Source of the DNA: Branchiostoma floridae
Taxonomy: Eukaryota > Chordata > Leptocardii > Amphioxiformes > Branchiostomatidae
DNA length: 64,000 bases
Reading direction: 5' to 3'
Assembly: GCF_000003815.2 (NCBI RefSeq)
Contig: NC_049984.1
Location: 22,702,385-22,766,384 of the forward strand
A program made the translations under genes and the position numbers. The notes below the pieces were generated by a model. It made no database searches. It saw only the letters and a list, made by a program, of their open reading frames with translations, and was not told the DNA's origin. Below, in pieces: positions 1 through 10,201 of this stretch (positions are counted from its first letter, which is position 1; each line of letters starts with the position of its first letter).

Positions 1-560
1 TATACATGGGTCATTTGAATGAATATCTAGTGCACCTATTTACCAAAATGTAGGTCATTTGGTTACAAGACCAGAGAACAGGAGCCAAAAGCGTACGTTT
101 TTGGTCAAACAATGGCCAAAAAATTCCAAAATTAAGCATTTTGTTGTACCGTATGCCAAAGGTGTCAATGAATTCATGTGCGCATATGTAGACGGCACTC
201 CTATACAAAATTTCAGGTCATTTGGTTGTAAAATGGGGGTATACGAGCCAAAAAATGTCATTTCTGGGGCAAAAAATGCCAAAAATGCCAAAATTAAGCA
301 TTTTGCTGTACCGTATGCCAAAATTGTTTTTGGAATTTTGTGGGCATATGATCAAGGCACCTCTGTACCAAATTTCAGGTCATTCGGCTGTAACACCAGG
401 GAACAGGGGGGCAAAATGTACATAAAAATTGCAAAAAACATGAATAAAATCATTTTAAAGGAAGATATGAAAAAAATGAGAAAACAGCACCTGAGTATTG
501 ACCCACTCTACCCTTGTGCCAAATTTCAAGTAATTCGGTCCAGGAACGACGGAGTTGAAT
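1..560. repeat. Degenerate ~163-bp tandem repeat block
   Basis: A phrase like ACCAAATTTCAGGTCATTTGG recurs near 41, 203, 367 and 517, so the spacing is about 150-164 bases. Shared subsegments include a GCCAAAATTAAGCATTTTG-like run followed by GTACCGTATGCCAAA. A diverged copy of the same family lies at 48560-49200. The open frame across 59-568 is a by-product of the repeat and resembles no protein family I know. Confidence 0.7.
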
Positions 561-891
561 CGATTTGAAGATTTGACAGGAGAAAGAAAGAAACATTACG
601 AATACAATATATTTCACCATACCTATGGTATGGCTGAAATATAAAAAGTATATCAAAATGTTGGAAAGATGATAAAATGTCTGTCATAGTTCTTGTTTAA
701 GAAGTAGAAGTTGGAATTTGGGTTCATCGAAATTTTCGACTCTTTAAAACTGTGTGTATCTGTGGCGCACCCCAAAAATTTCTTGGTGCACCCAATTTTT
801 TAGGTTGGGTAAACGAGTGAACCTAATGCCAAAAGTAAATTTCTAGCCCTGTTACTATTGTTGCAAACAATTTCTTCTCATTCTTCTGTAG
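561..891. other. Non-coding, AT-rich; intron upstream of the terminal exon
   Basis: No coding signal is visible. The stretch ends in a pyrimidine-rich tract and TGTAG acceptor at 887-891, so at least its right part is intronic to the exon that follows. Confidence 0.5.
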
Positions 892-1038
892 GAACCCAAA
901 AAGCTTGTACGCTACCTAAACAGCGAGGTAGTGAGTAAGAAGGGGGAACGCTACACCGAGGTCAAGTCTGCCGAGACCGAGGACATGAAGAAGACTTACG
1001 TCAACCTGAAACCTGCGAGAAAGTACCGCTTTCACTGA
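892..1038 (+). CDS. Terminal coding exon of an unidentified gene
   Basis: A TTCTTCTGTAG acceptor ends at 891. An open frame of 48 codons plus TGA (1036-1038) follows, reading [20 protein letters not shown] at its start and [10 protein letters not shown] at its end. The exon is strongly charged, lysine- and arginine-rich, and more GC-rich than its AT-rich surroundings, as expected of a real coding exon. The 147-nt length is a whole number of codons, so the preceding intron is phase 0 if the join is right. I do not recognise the family; the basic C-terminus would suit a nucleic-acid-associated or ribosome-biogenesis protein, but that is a guess. Upstream exons lie outside the window. Confidence 0.6.
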   Translation, partial: EPKKLVRYLNSEVVSKKGERYTEVKSAETEDMKKTYVNLKPARKYRFH

Positions 1039-1544
1039 TATGGGTTACTTCAGATGGTGTTCTGATAGTTAGTAACAATCTATGGAAAGTTGGTGAAAGG
1101 AAACCAGGATAATATGCTTCAGGGTTGTAGCCAGCCTGAAGTCATTTTTCGTCTCCCCAACTGTGAATCCCATCTCGAAGGTGCGACAATCCTAGGAGGT
1201 CCAGGGGCATGCTTCTCCAGAAAATTTTGGAATCTAGACCCTCTAAAATGCTATTTCCTGCATTTTGAGGTGTAAATTTTGCTGGTAGACTAAGCTGTTC
1301 AACGGCATCTGTTTTGGTAAAAAAATTACACAAAGGAGACCGTTTTTTTATATGTTTACATTATCAATTTTTGTCTGTCACAGAGCAATTGGAATGGGCA
1401 AATTTTTTTTTCATCCCCAGCTGCAAAATTCTGTCAAAGGACTGAAGGACAGGCACTGGCTACAACCCTGCTGTGCTTGTTTTGACCTGAAGCAAAAACA
1501 AGTCAATATGCAACTCATGCGGACTTATATATATATATATGATG
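1039..1544. other. 3' flank of the terminal exon; no further gene seen
   Basis: Likely 3' UTR and intergenic DNA. A short (TA)n run sits at about 1525-1540. The first good AATAAA-like signal downstream is near 1633. Confidence 0.4.
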
Positions 1545-1585
1545 TTTGACCACTCCCCAAGGTAAAGTCTTGGGGAGTGGTCAAA
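1545..1585. repeat. Perfect 17-bp hairpin
   Basis: TTTGACCACTCCCCAAG (1545-1561) and its exact reverse complement (1569-1585) flank the 7-base loop GTAAAGT. The DNA around it is AT-rich, so the GC-rich stem stands out. It may be the core of a small foldback element. Confidence 0.85.
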
Positions 1586-1685
1586 AGAATTCCTTGAATA
1601 GCTGAACAGCTCAATGTTCAAAGATAGGGTAACAAATAAAACAGTATTACTATTACTTATGCGTGGATGAAGGTTAGAAATCCAT

Positions 1686-1790
1686 GTAACAAAATACACC
1701 AAATAGCAGCAACTGGATATGATTTTGGAAAACTGTCAGGATTTTCAAGTATTCTGAAAGTCATGTCCAGTTGCTTGAATAACTGGCATT
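1686..1790. repeat. Diverged copy of a Penelope-associated terminal repeat
   Basis: GCAACTGGATATGA (1709-1722) is mirrored by TCATGTCCAGTTGC (1761-1774). The flanking words match the repeat beside the Penelope-like ORF at 25390-25510 and the palindrome at 41470-41700. The ribozyme core is not preserved here. Confidence 0.6.
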
Positions 1791-3149
1791 AACTGCTAAT
1801 AATTGGAATATAATTTGATTATGGTGTCACTATTATGTTGCTGTAGAGGAATCCTATGCACTTTATGCACTTGTCTATGTCTGTTGGAACAGTCTTCCAC
1901 TTTAGGTTTATTTTTCGGGTACTTTTGGATTGTACATAGCAGCAAGACTATATTTATTGAGTTCCTCGATCTTGCTTTGTGAGCAACCTATAGTCAGTAA
2001 GTTGAACTGTTGACAGTAGTTCTTTGTTAACCATTTCTTTAAACCCCTAATATGGAAGTAAGACCACAGTATTTATTTGCAGCTAATGGAGGTATCTAAC
2101 TAGACTGTGGTACGTTGGTGGTACCTTGGTGCCTGTTACCGCCAATGTACTGTGAACATGTGCCGCGTCGCCCGCAACAGACGCCAACAAATGTACAGTC
2201 ATCAAGCTTCACCATATGTATTTGGTGATACCCAGATGGTCACAAATTTATAAGTCACCGTAGACTCAAGCGTATGTTGCACTTGAAAATTTACTGCATC
2301 ACATTGGACGCAGTTCATAGAGCACCAGTTGATCTCTAGAAATCGTGCAATGATCAAAAGAATTCCGAGCTCCCATACTCAATTTTGATTTGATCAATTT
2401 GCCTGCTGTGCACCACCAGTTTCTGACACTAGATGGCGCTGTGGTAAGAATTTAGTCCCAAATGTAGTACAATGTATTATATAGTAGAAGTACTGTAGTA
2501 GAAGGCGGAGCCATGAGGAGTTAACAAAAGGTTGGCATGGTAAATATCTTTTACATCGTATCATAACAACTTTGCTTCCAATGAATATGTAGAGTTTAAG
2601 CAGGGTGTGCAGAGCCTTAGCTAATATATGACAGCTGCGTTGCATGAAGACTAACATTACAAACTGAAATCAAACAACAACATCAGGAAAAATTTCATGT
2701 AACAAACAGATAGACGCAGTATAGACACTGAATGTTGATGCAGGAGTGTCCAGACCACTGCATCGGCAGAACACAGTGGACTACAACTACTAGACACAGT
2801 ATGCATACAACTGGCACCATTTGTGTTGTTGTGGTTCTGGTCAAAACATTTGTTATATACAACAATGGCCTTCAACATCCTCTTTTTACTAAAGGCTGCA
2901 TCGCTGAGTGACCGAATATTTTACCATTCGTTCGACTTCTAACAAATTCTATTAATAGATGAAGAACAAATTTTAACGTTTTTGTATGTTTTCTTGTCTT
3001 TTATAATGAAACATTGTACTTGCATCTTGCATCTAGATATTTCAGTTATAAAGTCAAGGGTCACTCAGTGAGTGCTGTCTAGTGTAAAGGAGGACTTAAT
3101 CAAAAGCAATAATTACTGGTACATGTATAAGAGTTGTGGTACATATTAC
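1791..3149. other. Non-coding; one transposon remnant
   Basis: I see no gene. At about 2715-2790 the plus strand closely matches, with a one-base shift, the sense strand of the YqaJ-like segment of the TTAA transposon near 21500-21560. This is a small relic of the same family. The rest holds no structure I can name. Confidence 0.5.
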
Positions 3150-3157
3150 TTATGGTG

Positions 3158-3634
3158 GGTAATAGGTTGTTTCGCAACAATGTCAGTTCGCAACCGTCAG
3201 TTCGCAACAGGGCAAGTCTTTTCGCAACAAGGTACAAGTCGTTTCGCAACATTTGAATGTTATTAATCTTTATAGACTTAGTAGAAATCGTATTCCTAAC
3301 ATAATTATACTCCTTCCGCGTAAAAATCTTACAGGGTGCGACAGATAACCCCGGCGTCAGAGGAACATGGGGCCGCATGGACCTGACAGCCCAATGATTT
3401 TCATACGCCGGGCGGTACAGTTTCATACGCGGCGTACAAAGGTCGGAGTATAATTATGTTAGGAATACGACTTCTAATACATGTACTGTTAGGTTATCAA
3501 GATTAATAACATTCAAATGTCGCGAAACAACTTATATCTTGTTGCAAGAAGACTTGTACCTTGTTGCGAAAAGACTTGCCTTGTTGCGAACGGATGATTG
3601 CAAAACGGCATTGTTGCAAAACAACCGGTAACCC
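3158..3634. mobile_element. Foldback MITE, 8-bp TSD, with repeated TTCGCAAC motifs
   Basis: The element is flanked by perfect 8-bp duplications TTATGGTG (3150-3157 and 3635-3642). Its ends are inverted: GGTAATAGGTTGTTTCGCAAC at the left, and the reverse complement of the right end reads GGTTACCGGTTGTTTTGCAA. Each arm carries about four or five copies of TTCGCAAC (left) or GTTGCGAA (right) at spacings of roughly 13-22 bases. A second inverted segment lies inside (CCTAACATAATTATACTCC near 3293, mirrored near 3450). There is no transposase. An 8-bp duplication fits the hAT or P superfamilies. Confidence 0.85.
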
Positions 3635-4053
3635 TTATGGTGTATAGATCATCTGTGACATAGTACCAGGTTTGTTTCTCTTTCATTGGAGTACTCAGGT
3701 GCTACGGTATTGGACTTGACATTGGTTTACAAACGATTACATATATACATGTATGTGGTAGTTAGTGTAGAGTATGGTGGGAAGGGTCTGTCCCACCCAG
3801 CTGTCAATCACTTATCGTGAACGTTGTTCCCGTGAATAAAGACTTGAAAGGGAAACGCTGTCTTTGTGCCTATGATTTTAAGATTTGGTTTAATTTTGTG
3901 TTTCTGATTGCTGTCCTGAAAATAATATGATCGATATGTATACATGTAGGGATTCTCTTTTTTTGTCGCTCTGTGTTTTTGTAGAGCGTACTCAATACAT
4001 TTTAGATGAAGTGTGCTTGACAACTTTATTTGTACGTAATGCGTAGTGCCTAC

Positions 4054-4652
4054 TAGGGCTGGGTACCGGTACAGAAAACGTTCAGGTCAAGGTACGGTCC
4101 AGGTCCAGAGGATCAGGTCCAGACCTGAGCCGGGAACTATCTGTGAACTTATCATACTCAAACAATGGTCCATTTCTTTACAAAGGATTCTGTTTGGTGG
4201 AGTCCATTGGCGTTTTAAAATCCTATTTTCAAGTAAACAACACCTGCCTCTGTTTTAGGCTAAGATTGACTCTAGAAACTTGGTACAAATGACTATCAAC
4301 TCTCCTCTACTAAGCTCTTGTCATTTTCTTTGACATGTAAGCCCTAAAACACACCTGTCGGTATAATCTATCCATTTTCGAAACAATTCAGCCTCCGTAT
4401 ATAGCTGACGTATTCCGTACCATAGACGGTGTTGACTTATACGTTCGCAGTAGCACTGTTTTTACTCCACCTCAGCTGCAAAAATTGTCTTTTTCATTTC
4501 AATGTCATGTTTGCACCGAACAATACAGTATCGACTTTCGAGGTATGACATCTTGTGTAATACATATGTAGTAACCAGCTGCTCTTGGGGGGGGGGGGGG
4601 CGAAAACCCTAGTGATCTCGCCACCCCCCCCCCCTTCACACCGGTACCCCTA
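4054..4652. mobile_element. hAT-like non-autonomous element, copy 1
   Basis: The ends TAGGGCTGGGTACCGGTAC and ACCGGTACCCCTA are inverted, and perfect 8-bp duplications GTGCCTAC flank them (4046-4053 and 4653-4660). The left 280 bases match the element at 43683-44077. The right part (about 4395-4640) is a different sequence that recurs inverted at 5880-6151 and carries G and C homopolymer runs, so it looks like a nested insertion. No transposase is encoded. Confidence 0.9.
4395..4640. repeat. Nested repeat, inverted copy at 5770-6151
   Basis: The segment from ATATAGCTGACGTATTCCGT through the AGCTGCAAAAATTGTC block to CCAGCTGCTC plus a G-run reappears as the reverse complement at 5880-6151. 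Both copies end in poly-G followed by GCGAAAAC and CTAGTGATCTCGCC words. The two inverted copies enclose about 1.2 kb. Confidence 0.75.
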
Positions 4653-4882
4653 GTGCCTACCTTAAATATGTGATAGTCACTTAACTGTTTCGTAAAACTT
4701 ATCCCGACTAAGTGTGACGGAAGTTGGCTATACAAGCAAAATCGTATACAGCACAGTACACTAGAAGCGGGTCCGTATGGGGGTGTAGAAAATTATTATT
4801 GCCACCGAAAATAGTTTTGTCACGTTGGTAGAATATAGGATATAAGAGAATTCTTTTTTCACAACCAGCAGGTACTTACATT

Positions 4883-4921
4883 GCTTACGTTTCGATGTCT
4901 CTCAGACACCTTCGTCAGAGC
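4883..4921 (-). ncRNA. Hammerhead ribozyme motif, copy A
   Basis: Read on the minus strand: stem I 5' strand GCU; box CUGACGA; one extra A; stem II GGUGUCU pairing with AGACAUC (one G-U) around a 3-base loop; GAA; ACGU; A (position 17); then AGC, which pairs with GCU to close stem I. The CUGANGA and GAAA boxes of a type I hammerhead are intact. ACGU is self-complementary, so stem III could form only between two RNA copies. Hammerheads of this minimal type are known from Penelope-like retroelements. The extra A before stem II departs from the textbook core. Confidence 0.7.
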
Positions 4922-5171
4922 TTCTAGGATTATTGCCGAAAAGACAGATGAGGTAACTTAGCCATAAGTCCGGTATCCGGAAAAATATTATTTTTCACAA
5001 AACAACACTCGCTTACATACATCAATTCGTTAGTCAGTCTTTCAGGGCATACAAACATAAGACAAACTACTCAAACGATAAACCGCTAATACTACTTACA
5101 GACTACTTAATCAAATTACACATTACATACAGAAGAAATTGCATAAACCATCCGCCATCTCCATCCTCCTA

Positions 5172-5441
5172 CGCAGGGATATCCAACAGCGAAACCACCT
5201 GTCTGGATGTACCCTGCTTTCTCAACCGTCACCCTTAGTTCCTGCCCGCCCTGCTTATAAATATTAATGACCTTACCCTTATATATGCGAGACCTCTTTT
5301 GAAAACTGAAAGGTCTATTCTCTGATTGGCTGACAGCTGGTTTGTGGCGACGCCCACAGGAACTAAGAGTGACTGTTGAGAAAGCAGTGTACATCCAGAC
5401 AGGCGGTTTCGCCGTTGGACGTCACTGCGTAGGAGGATTAT
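5172..5441 (-). repeat. Palindromic repeat with internal CCAAT and TATA boxes, copy 1
   Basis: Two inverted arms (about 5172-5243 and 5357-5441) share the CTACGCAGGG, CATCCAGACAGG and GGAACTAAG words. Between them, on the minus strand, are CCAAT (5325-5329) and, about 45 bases downstream, TATATAAG (5278-5285). The same arrangement occurs on the plus strand at 35642-35930. It looks like the promoter-bearing end of a mobile element. Hammerhead copy A lies about 250 bases downstream on the same strand and may belong to the same element. Confidence 0.75.
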
Positions 5442-5537
5442 CATCTCTTGAAGCTACGGAATTGGTGAGAACGAGAAGGGTCAGTGAGAGGAGAGCGGTA
5501 ACTTTTGCATCTAGAGGACAGAATTATACAGTCATCA

Positions 5538-5785
5538 TCAATAGTGTGAAAATATGGTGACTGTATCGTTATCATAACTTGTAACAACCAGCTGTCCGCC
5601 CGGTGCTACTGCCGCGACGTCAGCTCGGAACATGCCGGTAGCGGCGCGGCGAACGTACCGCCCGTCCCGGGTAAACATCTCCACCGTCCCGCCGAACCCG
5701 GTACTCACCAGAACGTTTCCCAAACCGCCTGTACAGACGGCCGTGACCACAACTCTCATAAGCTCGCCATTTTGTGCCGGTGTGA
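5538..5785 (-). pseudogene. NHL-repeat (TRIM2/3-like) gene fragment
   Basis: The minus strand encodes about 75 residues with the alternating pattern of NHL beta-propeller blades: GNVLVSTGFGGTVEMFTRDG, then VAAVAPGGQLVVTSYDNDTV, then a stop at 5538-5540. NHL repeats of this kind form the C-terminus of TRIM-NHL ubiquitin ligases, which are numerous in lancelets. Upstream the frame runs straight into GCGAGATC repeats, with no clean acceptor or remaining domains. It is therefore best read as a fragment carried or stranded among repeats. A genuine last exon of an otherwise unassembled gene is the alternative. Confidence 0.55.
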
Positions 5786-6151
5786 CAGCGATCTCGCCCC
5801 CCCGGCGATCTCGCCCCCCCGGGGGCGAGATCACTAGCGTTTTCGCCCCCCTTTAGCGTTTTCGCCCCCCCCCCCCCGAGCAGCTGGCTACTACATATTA
5901 CAGGTGCGCTACCTGGTAATATACTGCACCTGGGGAGTAACGTATACGGTGTGTTTAATACCTGGTACCTATATGGCACCTTATTACCGTACTGTAAGAT
6001 GTCATACCTCGAAAGTCGATATTATATTGTTCGGTGCAAACATGACATTGAAATGAAAAAAGACAATTTTTGCAGCTGAGGTGGCATAAAACAGTGCTAC
6101 TGCGAACGTATAAATCAACACCGTCTATGGTACGGAATACGTCAGCTATAT
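5786..6151. repeat. GCGAGATC/CTAGCG G/C-run repeat and inverted copy of 4395-4640
   Basis: Units of the form GCGATCTCGCCCCCC and GCGTTTTCGCCCCCC repeat at 5786-5880, followed by the reverse complement of the nested repeat at 4395-4640. Similar G/C-run units occur at 6767-6925. Confidence 0.75.
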
Positions 6152-6766
6152 GTTTTCAATTTGTCGCAGTGTTTTCTTTCTTGTGCTGGAAACATTTCCA
6201 AAGCACTAACAAAAACACACGTGAATAATAGTTTCTCATTATAAATACTATCTACGCGCAAGTTGATATAGCTGTTGCTAAATGCTACACAAACACTGGT
6301 AAAGTACCTGTCTTAAGAAACACGGGTAAATCCATCAGTTCCTAAATACTAGAAAAGACAGTCATGTTGGAGGTGAAGATATCCCTTGGCCAGGTGCATA
6401 TACCAAAATGTGCGTTATTCTAATTAATACCTAATATTTGCATAATTAATAAAGACATTACATAGTTCTTTTGTGGTCACTTCATTGTAGAGACTTCATA
6501 TTGGGGATATAAAGGTTGCTTGAGGACAGGTGAATACAATGAAATACATCTTATGTCGAGACTCAGGTATATGCAATAATGGGAATACAAGGGACCAAAC
6601 CCTCCTTGTCTGAAACACGTTCAACTATCTTATTACCATGTAATTAGGTTAATATTGATACTATGAATGGAGTTATGTATCAAACTCGTGTACTTATATC
6701 ATTCTGAAACTACATTTTGTGATTTATACCAATCAACTTCTAAAATGTCATGTAAACCCGTTTTTT
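6152..6766. other. Non-coding, no structure recognised
   Basis: AT-rich sequence without a coding frame, splice pattern or obvious repeat ends. Confidence 0.5.
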
Positions 6767-6925
6767 TGGGGGGGGGGCGAAATCGCTAAAGGGGGGCGAG
6801 GTAGGGGGGCGAGATCACTAGCCGGGGAGGGCGAGATCGCTAGCGATTTCGCCCCGGGGGGGCGAGATCGCTAGTGATTTCGCCCCCGGGGGGGCGAGAT
6901 CACGGGGGGGGGGCGAGAACCTGTC
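6767..6925. repeat. G/C-run palindromic repeat cluster
   Basis: Several imperfect copies of a unit built on GCGAGATCGCTAGCGATTTC, which is nearly its own reverse complement, are separated by runs of five to nine G or C. The cluster precedes the assembly gap and may have helped to cause it. Confidence 0.75.
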
Positions 6926-7064
6926 ACACCTGACCCGGTCACCAAATTTGTCCGCACCAAAATGAAAAGGGAGGTCCCATGTTGTTAAAAAAAAACCCCC
7001 GTGTATCTCCCCGTTTTCGGAACAAAAGGGTTTTCTGTATCTTTCCACCCCCGGAACCGGGTTA

Positions 7065-7164
7065 NNNNNNNNNNNNNNNNNNNNNNNNNNNNNNNNNNNN
7101 NNNNNNNNNNNNNNNNNNNNNNNNNNNNNNNNNNNNNNNNNNNNNNNNNNNNNNNNNNNNNNNN
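7065..7164. other. Assembly gap (100 N)
   Basis: Exactly 100 N. The round length suggests a gap of unknown size, so features on either side should not be joined across it. Confidence 0.99.
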
Positions 7165-7480
7165 GAGCCAGCATGAAACCAAAGTCATCTTCTTTTATTA
7201 TCGGGAAGAATTTGTTCCCAATGTCTGCAATTGTATATGGTTATTGTGGTAAAAAACAACATTACTGCATTCTCACATCTACTGTTAGCGTTCTATAACA
7301 TAGAAACCATCCAGAGCCAAGCAAAGAGTCTGGGCCCAATTTTCCTTCACTTTTTGCTCGTCGCGGAATAGATAAATCTACGTCAGTAGACAATAAGTGC
7401 ACGTTAGTTGAAGCCCAGATACCGTACAAAGCAGACATGCATTGGTCTAGCCAATACTAAGTACTTTAATAAAGGTGCAT
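7165..7480 (-). repeat. Interspersed repeat R1, holding a near-empty TTAA site
   Basis: Reverse-complemented, this matches the DNA on both sides of the 2.66-kb transposon at 20308-22965: TGGCTAGACCAAT and GTACGGTATCTGGGCTTCAA from its left flank, then AACGTGCACTTATTGTCTAC and CAGACTCTTTGCTTGG from its right flank, here joined with only two intervening bases. Other R1 copies lie at 23018-23125, 23478-23750 and 27945-28170. The left end is cut by the gap. Confidence 0.85.
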
Positions 7481-8249
7481 TCCACTCCAGAAGCGAGTGT
7501 TGTTTTCTGATAAATTATATTTTGCCAGATACAAATTTACCCGACTTTTGGCTAAATCTGTCTTTTCGGCAAAAATGCTTTCATACATCCAAGTACCCCC
7601 ATAAGGACCCGCTTCTAATGTACTGTGCTGTATATGATTTTACTTGCATAGCCGACTTCCGTCACACTTTCTCGCTAAACGGTAGTCGTGATTAGCAAAG
7701 TTTTTCGAAGCAGTTAAGTGAATGTCACATATAATCCAGTCCCAAATCTTCTTTTCACACAATACAAGCTCTATCAAGGACATTCATAGTCACAAATGTC
7801 TTTAAAAGGACTAAATGTATTCACCTGACTAGTTGATATTGTTGCTATGTGCACCTCTATGTGCACCTCTTACGAGGAACTGCTAAGAGCGACACCTAGC
7901 AACTTCAGTAGGAAATGCAGCAAAAATCCCCGAGTGTACTAGGGGATATTGGAAATTTACCTCATTATCATAATTTATGTCAGATGAATTATTGGCACAT
8001 TAAACAGGTTTTGTAAAACTTTTTGACCCACAATGAATATGCATTATTTTTTATTACAAAATAAGTTCCTTCTGATGCAATTTGTGATATGTCTTTATAT
8101 AAACATGGTGAGTTAAAGCGTAGATTTAATACGCTGGACCACATACAGTAACATGCGTCTAGAATAGAGTTCTAATACTCGCCTGGAATGTACCATTGTC
8201 TAACTAAGCCATGAAACTCGGCAGAGATGGCACGTTGATCGCGTTGACG
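7481..8249. other. Non-coding, unassigned
   Basis: No gene or clear repeat boundary. The 5' limit of the LINE that follows cannot be placed precisely; it may begin near 8230-8260. Confidence 0.4.
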
Positions 8250-9494
8250 TAGGACGTCATTGTGACAAGTGTCATTCCATGCTTGTTTTGGTATGGCAGC
8301 CTTTTTTGGGAAAAGGTGTCAGCTCTGCGCAAAGGCTTATGCTTACTGTGATCATCTCTTGGTCATTCTTGACTAAGACTCTGGTCTTGCACCTGTGGCT
8401 TTACGGGAGGATGTTGTTGTGCGTCATTCATGCCAATGAGGGTTTTCCGAGGCGTGAAGATGTGTACAATGTCTGTGGAACGTAGGTCATATGTTGTTGA
8501 GTAGTTGATCGCACAGTGATGTTGTTCTGGAATTGTTTTGATTGTTGGTTTCTTTTGGAGATCTTGCTTTCCCTACAGGGGAGCCTGTGGGCTCGCCCAG
8601 GTTTGGTCCTGGGGCCATTCGCCATGGACCATCACATCACATCGCTTTGTTTCCGCTGATTAGTTTCTTCTGGCTTGTCTTGGGTTTTCTTACCAAGTGA
8701 AGCCTTGGGCTTGACCTAGTCGATCCAAGGACGTTGGGTGATCCAAGGATCTACTATCAAGGATTTAATGTTCTTGACTAGTTTGAGCTGCTCTCTCTTC
8801 GCCGAGTTTGATGTGCTTGCTTGTCTTGAACTTTGGGACGACCTGTTTGTTGGTATGTAGGAGATAGTGGCAGTCATGTGGATTTCCTTCTGGGTGGATT
8901 AGGTCACCACCTTGAATAGTTCATGTGATTGTGGATCAGTCGTGTTGTGTTTTGCTCATTTGCTGGTTGGAAATGGCGATATTGATTGGTTTGAAACAAA
9001 AACGAAACATCTGTCCGGTTGACTTTGGCTAATCAGTGTGGTCATCCATCTGGGCGAATTAGCTTGACGGATGAGAGATTATCGTTGAGTATATCTCAGT
9101 GTTTACAGTATGTTTGTTCCGGCCTGGGAAGGGTTCGCATTGTGGTGTTATGATAGCTCAGCGAGTTTCGTTCTGGTCTCCACTTTGTTCTGGATATGCA
9201 AACAGTAGGGGGTATATAATTAAGACTAGTGGAAAAGTCTTTGTACATGTTCATGGGACATCAAGTTATATATTATTAAGTTTCAGTTTATATTTGATTT
9301 GGTGAACTTGGTGGCAGGAGGGCTCGCAACCCTTGGTTCTCCCCAGTGTTTGATGCACCCTGCCTGGGTACAAGTTTACCTGTTTTGAATGTTATTCCGT
9401 TTCGGACAGTCCCGCTAAATTGGTCACGTCAAATTTTTATCAAGTTTTGTTTTGACCCAAACCAAAAAGGACGTCATTGTGACAATGTGTTTTT

Positions 9495-9875
9495 GCCCTT
9501 AAGTATGTGGTTCGAAAGTCGGTCGAACTCTGGGCTTTGATGAGTTGATCTATTGGTTTGCAAGTCGGTTGAACTCTGGGCTTATTGAGTTGATCTAATG
9601 GTTTGCAAGTCGGTTGAACTCTGGGCTTTAATGAGTTGATCTAAAACTGCAGAATCTAGTTGCAGCATTGTGGTTTACTTCTGCCCCCCGCCCATTGCGT
9701 TGACTGGGCTGAGAGGGGCAGAGGTGGTCCATCCATTGTGGGGCGTTCGCCCTGTTTCGCATCTGCAAAATCTAGTTGCAGCATTGTAGTTTCTGCTGTC
9801 CCCCGCCCATTATATAGACTGGGCTGAGAGGGGGCAGAGGTCATCCATTGTAGGACGCTGCTCTGTTTTGCATTT
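9495..9875 (+). repeat. Tandem repeats in the LINE 5' leader
   Basis: Three copies of a ~53-base unit containing GTCGGTTGAACTCTGGGCTT and GAGTTGATCTA run from 9505 to 9645. Two copies of a ~110-base unit (AATCTAGTTGCAGCATTGT ... GACTGGGCTGAGAGGG) follow to about 9860. Tandem repeats upstream of ORF1 are common LINE promoter modules; promoter activity is inferred. Confidence 0.75.
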
Positions 9876-10201
9876 CAAGGGTTGAGACAGACAGTGGTGT
9901 CCATTTTGTCTGAGTGGAAATTTCCACTTGGGCTTGCTCCTTGGCAAATTTAGCAATTTAGTTTGAGAACCAGTAGCGCCCGGAGAGGCTGCCTAGTTTA
10001 TTGGTTCGTACTTGGTTGTTCTTTAAGCGTGTCAGTTTGGTTACACGCCTTCAGTTACGTTACGTTTTCAACCCTTGCTGCCCGTGGAGTTCGTGGAGGC
10101 TGTCTGATTTACAGGTAGTGTTTTTGAGGGTCTCTGGCGGCTCTGTCTGCTCATATTTTGGTTCCTTTTTAGTTTTATTTGGTTCTAGTTAAAGCTGCAT
10201 T

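Noticed and set aside
6818-7252. Open frames spanning the N gap
   Set aside because: They exist only because N codons are not stops.
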